NCBI GenBank assembly: GCA_021234155.1
Contig: JAJEKV010000059.1
Coordinates: 2,186,182-2,250,181, forward strand
From: Isoetes taiwanensis
Lineage: Eukaryota; Streptophyta; Lycopodiopsida; Isoetales; Isoetaceae
Length of the DNA: 64,000 bases
Reading direction: 5' to 3'
The stretch's first letter is position 1; every line of letters starts with the position of its first letter. The position numbers and the translations under genes were made by a program. The notes under the pieces were generated by a model. It made no database searches and was not told the DNA's origin. It saw only the letters and a list, made by a program, of their open reading frames with translations. Of the stretch, positions 1 through 10,482 are shown one piece after another.

Positions 1-118
1 ATCCATAACGAAGCCGTTTCAAATAAATTGATGTCTTACCCACCAAATGCATGTAATAGTTCATCACTATGAACTGAGTCTTGTACATTAATCTGTATCT
101 AGAATTTCTTATTTTCAG

Positions 119-582
119 GGAAGAGCTGGGAGGTCTTACTGGTGCATAGGTTGGCAATCATCCAGTTCATCATCTGGCTCTAAAGATGAGAACAAGCTGA
201 CAATCTTGGGAGGTGATGCTTACATAGATGGCTTGTGTTCTAGAAGTTTTATTGAGACGACACTAAAACATTTGTGTGTTTTGCAGACATTGTACTGAAA
301 AACAAACTGGTCGTATATGATTTGGAAAACTCTCGGATTGGATGGGTCAATTATAACTGTAAGTAGATAAGGATTTTGAAAACAATTGTACAAGTGTCTT
401 TACTTATTTGCGCTAATCCTTGTTCATTAGGTTCATCATCGATCAGTTTGGCTGGCCAACATAGTGTACGTGCTTCTCATTTGGACATGAATGGTGCAGA
501 TAGACACAAAGGACTTCTTGCCATTGCAGTGGGACTTTTGTCGGCTATATTTTTTCATGTTTGTAATTTGATTATTCTTTAA
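119..582 (+). CDS. Pepsin-like (A1) aspartic protease, C-terminal three exons (5' end outside window)
   Basis: This is the 3' end of a plant aspartic protease, a secreted or membrane-anchored endopeptidase of the pepsin fold. Exon a is 119-212 and opens after a TTTTCAG acceptor. It reads YWCIGWQ, a serine-rich stretch, then KLTILG. Intron 213-286 is GT-AG. Exon b (287-358) completes [18 protein letters not shown] and RIGWVNYN, the conserved closing strands of the second lobe in this family. A perfect GTAAGT donor at 359 and a TTCATTAG acceptor ending at 430 lead to exon c (431-582), which gives the NYNCSSSISL motif, a spacer and a hydrophobic tail ([15 protein letters not shown]) with a TAA stop. 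The tail suggests a membrane or GPI anchor, as in plant atypical aspartic proteases. The catalytic DTG/DSG motifs lie upstream of the window. Without the second intron, translation would stop at 364-366. The reading frame shows no damage. Confidence 0.85.
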
Positions 583-1669
583 TTTACACATCTCTCTTTC
601 TCTATCTCCATCATATTTGTAATTTAGTGATTCTTTCGCAAACTCTCTCTCTATCTATGTTATCATGTTTGTAATTTAATTAATCTTTAACTCTCTTCTC
701 TCAAAGGAAAGCTGCCATATGGTTGACAACTTTTACCACTGGTCTGAGATATTTTAGCAGGCAAACCGCCGAGTAGATTTCACTGCACAATTGACTAAAC
801 ATTCTTCAGTGTAACAGAACTGTCAATGCAATGAAACTTTCAATGCACTGGACAAACAAGCAAACCAACTGATGCAAAATTTCTTGCAAACTCAATTTGC
901 CTGGAAAATTAGAAGGTTTTTTAGACGTTTGGCTTTTCCTTTGTATGTTGTGTCAAGCTATCCTCTCTTTATCGGGCAGCTCTCTTAACTTATGGGGCAG
1001 GGTGACGTTATAACTGCCAGTAGCCTATATCAGACTTTGGATGGTTGACTACAGGTCGCTTTCAATCTCATTGTCTTCAATTTGCCAACCTTTTCTTTAT
1101 GTAAGACTTTAGATTATAGTTAGCTTTCAATTTCGTTGAGCGTTCGTTGCACATACTCCAAGAAGGGTAGAATAACATGGGATGATTACTGTATTTTTTG
1201 TTTTTTGTGATTAAGATATTTTGTCCTAGATATTTCATGTTTTGGGGAGAAATGTTGTCCATGCAGTTGATCAAGGAGTTCATATGTATGTGGGCTTATG
1301 CATCTCTTCCTCAAAGGACACTGTGTACATCATTTGGGAGCAAGATGGATTTGAGGTGCAACAACAGAAACTGGACCTTCATGGGAAAAGATTGCTAGAT
1401 TAGGTTGACGCATTTCTATTCTTATGCCGATTTGTGAAATGCAGGAAATCCAATATGTAGCCGCTTAAAGAAGATCTGTATCGTTCTTCTGGATTTTGTT
1501 TTTTACTGTGGTTTTTTGATGACAAGTCGTCGTCTTCCCCTGCAAGTGATGTGGGTATTCAACAATGCATTTAAAATAACCATTTCATGTTTGCTTCTGT
1601 TTTATAGGACATGCAGAATGCATATTATCTCAGCTTGATCGGATTAGGGTACCCAGAAAGGTTCTGATT
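583..1669. other. No gene seen; 3' flank of the protease gene
   Basis: AT-rich sequence with CT-rich runs and three loose copies of CATGTTTGTAATTT-like sequence between about 555 and 680. It probably holds the 3' UTR of the protease gene at its left end. I see no conserved coding. Confidence 0.5.
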
Positions 1670-2005
1670 TTGTGGGTTCTGAAAGGTCCGGCATACCATA
1701 AGTGTGCTATCACGTATGTAAGCACTTTAACGGCTTGTTATAGTCCAGAAGACTTGGCACAAAGGCAATGGGTACATGTAGGTATAATTTGTAATGAGAT
1801 TCAATTAGATATAACAGTAGAAAATGCTCTCATCAATATGTATGGGAAGTGTTGTAGTTTGGACGAGACAGAAAACGTTCTTGAAATGGCCGTCGAAGAT
1901 GGCATGGTATCCTAGAACTCTATTATCAATGCATACTACCAAGTGGGATATGAGAAATATGTTTTCATGCTATTTTGGAGTATGCATGTCCAAGACGTCT
2001 GGTAA
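1670..2005 (+). pseudogene. PPR protein fragment (pentatricopeptide repeats), one in-frame stop
   Basis: The + frame reads like plant PLS-class pentatricopeptide repeats, which are organelle RNA-binding helical repeats. It contains ITYVSTLTACYSPEDLAQ, then ENALINMYGKCCSLDET, matching the usual ALINMYGKCGSL consensus. A TAG at 1913-1915 replaces the tryptophan of the VSWN motif. The same frame continues as NSIINAYYQVGYEKYVF, LFWSMHVQDVW, then TAA at 2003-2005. About two to three repeats remain, with no start and no E/DYW region. This is a decayed fragment, perhaps a retro- or segmental copy. Confidence 0.75.
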
Positions 2006-2205
2006 GTTGGTTTACATTCTTGATTATTCTCCAATGGTTGGCGGCCACGTGGCAACCATTTTTAGGCGACCGGCTGTAACCAGTTGGGGCATGGCTGAAG
2101 ACTACGGCGGCAGCGTTCAGCGTTCCGGCATGGTTTTCTACTCTGTTGTTTATTTGATCTGCTAGAGCAATGGTGTTCGAGCAGGCCTACGGCGATGGCG
2201 ATATG

Positions 2206-2450
2206 GCTCTTAGAATCCCCTGTTTTGACCCAAATCCCTGTTCCGAAGCTGCCAAGATCCCTTGTTTTGAACCAAAATCCATCTTCAGAAGCTGCCGAAA
2301 TTGCCAAAGTCCCCTGTTTCAAGCCAGAACCGAAGGAAAATCTTCTGTTTTAAGCAAGCCAGAACCGAAAGAAAATCCCCTGTTTCAAGCCAGAACCGAA
2401 GTCCCCTGTTTTAAACAGAAGCCAGAACCCCATGTTTGCGACCAAAATCC
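2206..2450. repeat. Degenerate short tandem repeat (CCCTGTTT-AAGCCAGAACCGAA units)
   Basis: Several imperfect copies of a 30-40 bp unit built on CCCCTGTTTCAAGCCAGAACCGAA occur in a row. Unit length varies and the copies are diverged. The stretch stays open in one + frame, but the periodicity explains that without assuming a gene. Confidence 0.6.
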
Positions 2451-2583
2451 TTTCTGAGACCAAAGTCCTTCAAAAGCTACAGGTTTGCTCTGCTACAGGC
2501 TCCGAAGATGAAGATTGATTGGCCCCAAAGAAGAAGATTTCTTACATTGACGTCGTGGAATGGCAAAAGGCCGCTGATTCCTG

Positions 2584-2662
2584 GCGTGGGTTGGGCCAAC
2601 TGGCTACCGCCAGCAGCCGATCGCTCCGGCTGCTAGCGGTAGCCAACTGGCCCTGCCCACGC
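2584..2662. repeat. 79-nt near-perfect palindrome (hairpin)
   Basis: The arms run from GCGTGGG through GGGCCAACTGGCTACCGC and GCAGCCG to a loop of about 7 nt (ATCGCTC). They then return as CGGCTGC, GCGGTAGCCAACTGGCCC and CCCACGC. Only two or three positions per arm are unpaired. The arms are GC-rich in otherwise AT-rich DNA. No TIR-bounded element or Helitron-type CTRR end is visible next to it. Confidence 0.85.
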
Positions 2663-3790
2663 ACCATTGCTTTCTTAAATAAAAAGTTTTTACTCTTATA
2701 GTATGTAGGAATTTGACGCAAGAGCATGGAGCAAGATTTATGACAATGAAATGTTTTTTAGAAGATGGAGTAAAAAGATGGGAAATATGCTTATTTTGAA
2801 ATACAAGACCATTCTTAACGCACTTGAGTTTGTTGTAGTTATTTGTGTTGTTTAAGGTGGGTATTTTTGATGCCCCATTGTAAGCCTATAAATGGTAATT
2901 TGTGTTGTCCAAGGTGGGAATCCTTGATGCCCCATTTCAAGACCACAATGTTGTGTACCATCAAAGCTACTCAATATAACTAGGTTTTTTGGTCACAAGC
3001 TAAGCATAGCAAGTCCACAAGTTGAGAAGGGCCATGGATCCATGTTTATGGACATAGGATAACCGTTGCAAAATAGAAAGGTGATAGACTGAACAACACC
3101 TGATAGTTGTAAAGCAATGTAGATCAAATGTTTGTTACCACAAATGTATATTCATGACAGTTGTAAAGCAATGTAGATCAAATGTTTGTTACCACAAATG
3201 TATATGAATATAACAAGACTGTTTATTGATTCCTTGGCAATAACATACAAACAAGTTAGCAACAGTTCTATCGTTCATCTTCGCACTTTGAACATTTGCC
3301 TTTAGGAAGCATATATTTGAAGGCATTTTGTCCTTAGACAATGGAAGCCTATATTATAGTCGGTAGTTGATGGCTCCCATGGTCGAATTTACATATTAGA
3401 ATCTGTCAAAATCAAAAGTCTGATGTTCGATTTAAAGAAAACATAAAATACCTTTTCTTATGCAACATTCTCATGTTAACACAAGGCAGTTGCCAAGTGG
3501 ACTCAAATAGACTAGAATAGTAAGATGACTATAATAGTATGGTTGGGACTTAAACACAACAGAATGTTGCTATTGTCTATGATACATTTGAGAACGAATG
3601 CTGGATAAGAAGGTTGTTATAGCATAATTCAATGGCGTAGTTGGAAAATCGAGGTAGAGAAGCAGATTTCTAATTGAACCTTAATAACACTGTTGCTTTT
3701 ATCATTTACAGTTTTTTACCGTAACTATAGTTAAGAAAATCTTGCAAGGGGAAAGCTAAATGATGTCAGGGAGTCTGTTACAAACGTTAT
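2663..3790. other. No gene seen
   Basis: AT-rich sequence without a convincing frame. It contains the 54 bp duplication listed separately. GATGCCCCATT also occurs twice (near 2869 and 2926), in two copies of a GGTGGG-TT-TTGATGCCCCATT segment about 57 bp apart. Confidence 0.4.
3105..3205. repeat. 54 bp tandem duplication
   Basis: AGTTGTAAAGCAATGTAGAT and the following bases to ACAAATGTATAT occur twice head to tail, starting at 3105 and 3159. The copies are identical for about 45 bp, so the duplication is recent. Confidence 0.85.
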
Positions 3791-3928
3791 GCGGGTAATG
3801 CTTTACTCAATATGTATGGAAAGCATGCAGATTTGTCTGATACACATAGGATTTTTGAAGGCATGCATCGACGTGATACTATATCATAGAACACTATGCT
3901 GATGGCGTGTTGTCAAAGAGGTCATAGC
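3791..3928 (+). pseudogene. Second PPR fragment, with a stop at the same VSWN tryptophan
   Basis: The frame reads AGNALLNMYGKHADLSDTHR, then IFEGMHRRDTIS, a TAG, then NTMLMACCQRGHS. This is one PPR repeat plus the start of the next. The TAG sits where the VSWN tryptophan belongs, exactly as in the fragment at 1670-2005. The coding match ends near an LTR-like sequence that begins around 3960, so the PPR gene may have been cut by that insertion. Confidence 0.7.
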
Positions 3929-3959
3929 AGTCATCGCCTTAATCCTCAAGAGCTGCAGG

Positions 3960-4611
3960 TGTCGGCCTGGCTCTCATTTTGGTGGGTTCAGTAGGGTACG
4001 GACGTGTGTCGCCACGATCCTCTAGCCACCCATCGAACCTTTGGCTTCAGGGAGGGGAAGATGCAACCCCTCCTGCCTCAACGGACCGGGGAGATGCAAA
4101 CTAGAGTAGCCTCCATGGGTGATGCCATGAGGTTGCGTATCTGGAAGGCTATAGTCCTGGTCTAGCCTGATTTATCCTATCTGCAAAGTATGCACAGGAG
4201 GGGCGGATGGAGTGGTCAACCCTAGCCATTGTCTATAGCCAGCCCCCTCCATTGTCACGATTCGGTCTGATCTATCTTGAGGCCCTAGTCGTCGGTCGAT
4301 TTCCCGCGTAAATCAGAGTCTGGGTAGTAGCCCTTGTGATAATGTTCATGGTGATTGATGGTATGTTATTCTCTGGATGGATAGATGATGTTATTATATT
4401 ATTTGCAAGTGCTGACGCTTTTGTGTGCTTCTGCTGATTTTAGGAGCCTATAGGGAACGGGCACGAAAGACACCTCCGTGCTTTCCCTACCCGTTCTAGC
4501 CATCCTCAGAACGGGGTAGACGGAGGGCCCTTGTAGTCGATGGGGCTAGATGGGGGAGTTCTAGCTGATTATATGGCAGGGAGTCGAATATTAGTTTGGA
4601 TCATCACAACC
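3960..4611 (+). repeat. Old, diverged partial LTR related to the 4710-29159 element
   Basis: This stretch follows the second half of the large LTRs in order. It has GATCC-(T/G)-GG, CCTGCCTCAACG-CCGGGGAGATG, CCATGAG-TTGCGT-GGAAGGCTATAGTC, CTATCTGCAAAG and GTGCACAGGAGGGGCGGATGGAGTGG. It then has the ACCTCCGTG end block and finishes near ATCATCACA. Identity to the intact LTRs is clearly lower than between those two, and the first half is missing. Confidence 0.65.
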
Positions 4612-4704
4612 CCCAATTTATTTCATTGTTATTTTGTCTACAGATGAATTTTTTTCCTTATGCATAGTCACTTGGCGATACATGGCAAGACCTGTCAGGA
4701 TACT

Positions 4705-4709
4705 GTAAA
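4705..4709. repeat. Target-site duplication GTAAA (left copy)
   Basis: GTAAA directly precedes the TG of the left LTR. The matching copy lies at 29160-29164, directly after the CA of the right LTR. Confidence 0.85.
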
Positions 4710-6119
4710 TGTGACGTTCCACGTATTTGTATGTTATACACACGTATAACTATTGTGTATATATACTGCATACCGTGATACGTCACGTATAAGGTTAGTA
4801 CATTCACTCACTTAACCAACAAGGGGTTAGCTAGAAATTATATTAAACCATTAGTTATTAACTATTGGTTATAGGGGGGACATGGGGACACGTGGCACTT
4901 GGGGGTTGACTAGGTTGACCAAAAGTGGACACACGTGCCAACCCTTAAGAAAAGGAGTATGTATCCTAGGTGCTTGGGCAAACTAAGAGTAGATGCTAAA
5001 CATAGATAGCCACCTAACCTATAATAGTTGGCCAAGGGAAAATTGCCTAATCTAGCCTAAGTGATCCAACCCCAAATCGATTAGGGGGAGATTAGTTCAA
5101 GCTTACTTGCTGCTCAGCTGCTAGTGCCCCCAGAACCTCCAGACCAGCAGACCAGCTTACACCCAGCATCATCTAACTACCAGACAAGAAGGATGATGGA
5201 TAACTCCAGCCCGGATATCGGTTAGTACTTTGGCGATTCTTGTTGTTTTTACTGACACTTCTTTGTTAGATGGATGAGTAAATTCAATTCTTTTGTCTTT
5301 TAATGATAGATGGATGCTAGATGCTGTTATTCTATGGTTGGACTGTTCTTTTTCTGCTTCTCCTGTGATTGTGGGTTAAGGGAAGGGTAGAGACCTAAAA
5401 GCTGGTAGTTTAGATATGCTCCTAGCTTAAATCCCTTAGAACCCTGTTAAATTCGGCCTGTGTACAAGAGCCCACCTGGCTGTGGGGGCTATGGAGTGAC
5501 TTAGCACCAAATAACGAACATCATGGTGAAACGGGGGTGGAGCCTTGCTGACCGCGGGTACTGGAGCTCCTACAGTGTGCTAGTCTTATAGTCGGTCACT
5601 GTGTGAGGGCCGGGTATGGGACTGACACCTCTTGGGTGTTCATTCGGGCCCCGAAAGGGTTGTTTGGCACTCGACAGGGGCGCTGAGGTGACCTGTGGAT
5701 TTTGGGGTGTGGGGTTAAAGTTGGGTACGAGTAGGGGTCACTGTGGTGGCACTACTCTCTAGCACACCCATGGAACCATGATAATCCGGGGAGGGGACGC
5801 TTCCCTGACCTGCCTCAACGAGCCCGGGGAGATGTAACCCCGGGCGTGATTCCATGAGATTGCGTCCTCGGAAGGCTATAATCATTCCAGAGCGTGTTTC
5901 AGCCTATCTGCAAAGTGTGCACAGGAGGGGCGGATGGAGTGGACTACCCTAGCCATTGTCTTATGCCAGCCAATGCCATTGTCATGATTCCATCTGCTGT
6001 TATCTTGAGACCGAGCCGTCAGTTGATTCCCTTGTGTCTGAGCCCAGGGTAGAGCTATGGGGGGTGTAAATGTATTATTTATCATATATGTCTTTGTTAT
6101 GGTCCTTGGAGATGGATGC

Positions 6120-6708
6120 TGTTTTGTGTCCGGGCTCGGGACTGCCTGGAGGACAGATCTGCGTGAAGGCAGAGCTATGGAGTCCGGCAGGGCAGCTCCT
6201 GAAATCAAACGTGTCACGCGGGATTTTGCCAAAAACAACAAAAGCTACTGAAAACAGGAAAACACTCTGCTAACAGAAGCAAAAACAGAACAAGAACACA
6301 TGAAATGGAGACAGTCGGTAATCCATTGATCTCAAAACACAAGAACAAACAGAGCTCATGCACGAGCAACCAGGCGACACTATATGTCCGTCCTGAAGCA
6401 ACCAAAACAAGAGCTAAAAAACTAGGGCAAAAACCCTCTAGTATATATAGTACAAATCAACGGCTCAGGGGCCGGAATCTGATCGGGGAAATGTCATGAT
6501 GCAAAAAGGTGCTCCACTACTTCTGTACCGGACCTTGAGTCCGCGTTGGCAAAACTGTCTGAACAACCTGATGGAGACCTGCCGTGACTACTTGGGTCCT
6601 CGTGGCTTCTTGGGTGTCCGCGAGGACTGCCCCGTCTGCAGCGGCCTCTTGTCTCTCCCTTTGTGCCATATGTATAGTCCTGTGTCTGGCATGTCCACAG
6701 GACTAACA
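6120..6708 (-). repeat. 3' LTR of the nested Ty3/gypsy element (589 bp)
   Basis: Same length and sequence as 15624-16212. GATGC precedes it at 6115-6119. The last ~40 codons of the accessory gene run into this LTR (stop at 6588). Confidence 0.9.
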
Positions 6709-6722
6709 CTCCCCCCCACTAA
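6709..6722 (-). promoter_or_regulatory. Polypurine tract of the nested element
   Basis: The + strand reads CTCCCCCCCACTAA, so the minus strand has a run of G with flanking purines directly before the 3' LTR. The tract lies inside the accessory reading frame. Confidence 0.75.
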
Positions 6723-8402
6723 CTCACACTTAGCGAAAATTGTTAGGAACGGAGGGACAGTTTCTGAGGGCGGAAAACCTTCAGCATGTTGATTTTTCAG
6801 TCGAGCGTGAGGCTGCGGTGTGCTCTTGTACTGATCGAGGAGGTGAAAACGTGCTAGAAGACCTGCTTCTGAATTATCTGCTACATCCTGGTTTGCACCG
6901 ATAAGGAATCCATTCCGGACCATGTCTTCAAGGGCAACATGGACTCTACCTGGCATGTGTGTGGCTTCCATGAGTAAAACAACTTCCAGGCCAAACATCC
7001 CTGCACTGGCATTTGGATTGCAGTGGAAGGTGTCACGTTTTCTTCTGCGTGTACTTCTAAGTATTTCTGCCAAGGCAGTACAATAGGTTGCTTGTTTGAA
7101 AACTGACGGATCCGGTGACGTCCTTGCAATGTTGATGAACGCCTGAAGTCCTCGGAGAGCATGCGCAATTGTTTGCCATGACCCATAGTTAGGCATATAA
7201 ATCCAGTTATCAGTGTTATCCAGTGTTTCGCCTTGTTGCCATTCACGGCGTCTGATGAACCGTGGATCCCAACGGATATCCGTGGAGATTTCATGGGGTG
7301 TCCACGCAGCGTGCTCATCCATGGCGGGGGTCCAGAACTTGTGTCGCCATTCATCTGTTTTGAAGTTGAGTCTTGGTGGTGCACCGAACTCAGCAAGTGG
7401 ACTCGGGTGAGACGGCAGTTGATGTATGTCTCTGGTTGCATTCTCATCATAAGCCTGCTTCAAGTTCTCGGGCAATTGTGTACGCAAGTGCTCCCATTGC
7501 AAGGCTGAAAGGAGATTGTTGAGTGGCGTGGGGTTCCAATCAATAGGTAGCACTATTGTTTTGAGATATACCTCCAGACTGGCTAAGGAGACATAGTGTT
7601 GCAGGAATAACTGAGCCATATCCAGACACCGTGGAGTGTTCAGATATGCGGTTATTAGGGGAACAAGTTCTGCTTTCCAAAGCTGGACATCTGCTGTTAG
7701 CTGAGGGAGATCCTGTAACTGGCATACTTCTGGCTTTGCTAGATGTGGGTTCTGAGCCGTGAGAATCAACTGTTGCTCCTGATCACCATGGAAGAGGATA
7801 GACGAATGATCTGAGTGTGTTTGGTTGATGTAGGAAAGACTAAAATCATGGATCACATACGCCATTGGAGCAGCTGTGCATGCTATAAAGTGATCCAAAT
7901 CTGCAACTTGGAGAATCTGGAAATTGACTAGGGCACACAATGTACCTTTATCCGTGATCTCCAATTTGCGCCAGAGAGTTTCAATATCTTCAATCCTGAG
8001 GGGACCCTGATGTTTGCCTTTGTTATGGAGCCAGAGCATCAGAAACTGATTTTTGCGTGCTACGACTGTATCAAAATAACTGGCCGGGCGGTCAAAGTCA
8101 TTCGGGATCTCTGATGATAACTGCAGAGAATGATCTGCTATGTACTGAGCATCATTGGCTGCTTGTTCAGCTGTCTGCAACTGTTGCTTGAGGTCGACAA
8201 TGATCTTCTCTTTATCTGCCAGGGAACGCTTGTGCTGTCTTAGAGATTTGCTGAGTTGTTGATCTGTGCCTGCTGCAACTGGTACATTGTCCAAGCTGGT
8301 GTGAAGTGCTGCAATCCGCACTGCATCTGCGACATGTTTAGCCTGTGATTGGGCAAGCTGACTTTGTAACTGAGCAAACTCGACTTCTTTGTTTGTGGCA
8401 GC

Positions 8403-8637
8403 CCAGGGGTTTCACATTTATTGGGCGTACAGAACATCTGAGTTAGACTTAGGGGGTTTTTTTTACCATTTTACGTAGGTATACCTACCATACTAGGGGT
8501 TTTTTCACCACTATTTGAGGTAAACTATATACTTATAGGGGTTAAATTAGCTTTCATAAGTCAGTATACCAGGGGGTTTTTTGCCACGCCTTGAACGCAG
8601 ATGGCATATCCCCTTTGTTATAAGTGAATCCCCCGGG
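8403..8637. mobile_element. 235 bp hAT-like MITE inside the accessory gene
   Basis: Flanked by the 8-bp duplication GTGGCAGC (8395-8402 and 8638-8645). The ends are imperfect inverted repeats: CCAGGGGTTTCACATTTAT on the left, and CCCGGGGGATTCACTTAT read inward from the right. Inside are several (C)CCCCT/AGGGG-TTTTTT blocks. An 8-bp duplication with a CAGGGG-like terminus suggests hAT. Precise removal restores the flanking reading frame. Confidence 0.85.
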
Positions 8638-10149
8638 GTGGCAGCTGTTTTTAACTCGTTGATTGTGGTAGTTGCTGTGGTGAGCTGAATCTTCAAATCA
8701 TTTTGGGTGGACAATGAGTCTGTGTGTTCCTTGATCAAGGCGAGGTGCTTCATCTGCAATTCTGTGTGCATGTCCTGTTCTTTCGTGAGTGTCGCCTGTA
8801 ACTGTTGAACTTCACGGCAAGCAGTTTGCCACTCAGCACACTTAGCCATAAGTTTGGCGTGCTGCCGCTGAGTTTCTTCTTCATGCGTGTCCACTACGTG
8901 TTGTAGACGCGTGACATCCTGTTGAAGCTGTTCAACTTTCTCCAGTTCTGCTGCTACTGATTCCATGAGTTGATTTGTTGAGTCTGTAATTTGGTTAACT
9001 GAAGTGTTAACCGTGAGCTGGTATTCATACAGGGTGCGGCGTGGAGGTTGTGTTGGGCGTGGTGGAGAATGTGGTGGAGAATGTGGTGGAGAGCGTGGTG
9101 GAGTTGGTCGTTTAGCTGATTCGTGATCTTGTGAATGCGGGGGAGTACTGAGGTCAATACGTATTGGGTGTTGCTGTGGGACTTCTGTCTGTCTTGGTGG
9201 GGACGGTTGAACTCGGTGTACTGGTTGTTGTGGGCGTGGAGTGACCAAGGGAGTGTTGGTCTTGGAATTTTCAGGACATTGTGAACGAGATCTGGAAGAG
9301 CGTTTGGAGTGACGAGAAACTGAAGAAGATTGTGAGTGGAGGCCATCAAGGGCTTCTATTTGTCGGGGTATGGTTTGTGTGCTTTCAACAGAGGCATTGG
9401 TAGTTGCGGGCGGTGCTTGTCTATCAATCAGAAGTTGGTAGTGGGCAGCAAGAGTGCACTCGAAATTATTTCCAGGGACTTTTCTGAGACGATCAAGGTC
9501 ACTGAGGATGCGGTTATAGAGAAGCTGGGTCCAATCAATAGAGTGGTTTGTGTGAATGCAGATGAGGGTGACATTGTGCACTTCTGAATTTACTTGGGAG
9601 CTTTTCAGGTTGTGTCCCAGGAGTTTTCTCCAAATAAATTTTACAAAATCTTCGTAGCCAGAAGCAAAATTGTGGATCTTGGTTTTGGTCGAGCAATATG
9701 GTGCCTGGATGTAAGGAGAAACATCAAATTTTTTGACATCCTGGGGGCTCAAAGGGTTTGACAGATTGGGCAAGCAAAAGATGCGAGCAACATGATTTCG
9801 GGTGATAAAGATCGGATTTCCATCGACTGTGGTTTTTAGACCAGCATCTGTGAGAACCACATGGGCGACAAATTGCCGTAACTTTGGAAAATCTGGCGCA
9901 GGATACTCTATATTTGCAAGCGGCAACAATCCAACTTTAACCAAAACATCAAGATTCTGACCTGGTTTTGGCGTCGGAGATGTCGAACTGCTGAATCTGA
10001 CTGAGTTGAAGTCCGCAGCATCCATGGCTTCGGTTGCGTTCAAGGTTGTGTTTTGAGAATAGCCGGCCATCGTCGGAAGAGATGGAGAAGGGGCGAGTTT
10101 GCAAGGCGGAGCTTGAGCGAAGGAGACGAACTGACAGTTGGGGCGGAGC

Positions 10150-10156
10150 TTTATAC
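10150..10156 (-). promoter_or_regulatory. Internal TATA box of the accessory gene
   Basis: On the minus strand the sequence reads GCGGGTATAAAGCTCCGCC. It lies about 80 bp upstream of the ATG at 10070, a normal plant spacing for a TATA box plus short leader. The element therefore seems to use an internal promoter for this gene rather than only the LTR. Confidence 0.6.
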
Positions 10157-10475
10157 CCGCATAAAGTTTTTTTTTTTTTGCATCTGAACCGTTGGTGTAG
10201 ACATGTGTCGAACAGTCGTGAATCTCCATGTAGCAATAACTGCCCTGAATTTAGAGCGTATCTGGTTTGCGTGTGGAATCGTGGATGTGAGACTGTAGAG
10301 TTAACTGCTGGATGCTATTAACTGCTTGCGGTTGTCCGAATAATTAAAAAGAAGGGGCTAAAAAGCCTTGCAGTGTACGAAAATATCTTTCAAGCCATCA
10401 TTCTAAAATATGGTCGATTTGACGGTCGTATTGCCACGTAGACTGCCACATCTGCCCAAGCGTGTGGTGTTGGGC

Positions 10476-10482
10476 TATAAAA
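10476..10482 (+). promoter_or_regulatory. TATA box of the small + strand gene in the nested element
   Basis: GGGCTATAAAAGC is a consensus plant TATA box. It lies about 45 bp before the ATG at 10524, so the 5' UTR would be short. It points away from the accessory-gene promoter at 10150. Confidence 0.6.

Larger units (their letters stand above)
6588..10070 (-). pseudogene. Accessory protein gene of the nested element (~1,080 codons), split by a MITE
   Basis: Two long minus frames, 10070-8638 and 8394-6588, belong together. A 235 bp insertion with an 8-bp duplication separates them. Without the insertion and one duplicate the frame is continuous (1,433 + 1,807 nt = 1,080 codons including the stop). 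I chose the ATG at 10070 (MAGYSQNTTL) because a TATA box lies 80 bp upstream. An upstream ATG at 10229 is in frame but precedes that box. Visible parts: an N-terminal domain (FITRNHVARIFCLPNL, HNVTLICIHTNHSIDWTQLL) resembling the 'putative plant transposon protein' type; a proline/histidine-rich linker; a long heptad-rich coiled coil (where the MITE sits); and an unrecognised C-terminal domain rich in Trp and His (NWIYMPNYGSWQTIAHALRG). The final ~40 codons lie in the LTR. Function unknown. As it stands the protein would be truncated inside the MITE at 8547. Confidence 0.75.

Noticed and set aside
2436-2727. Two similar frames on opposite strands, both containing GQLATASSRS
   Set aside because: Explained by the 79-nt palindrome at 2584-2662.
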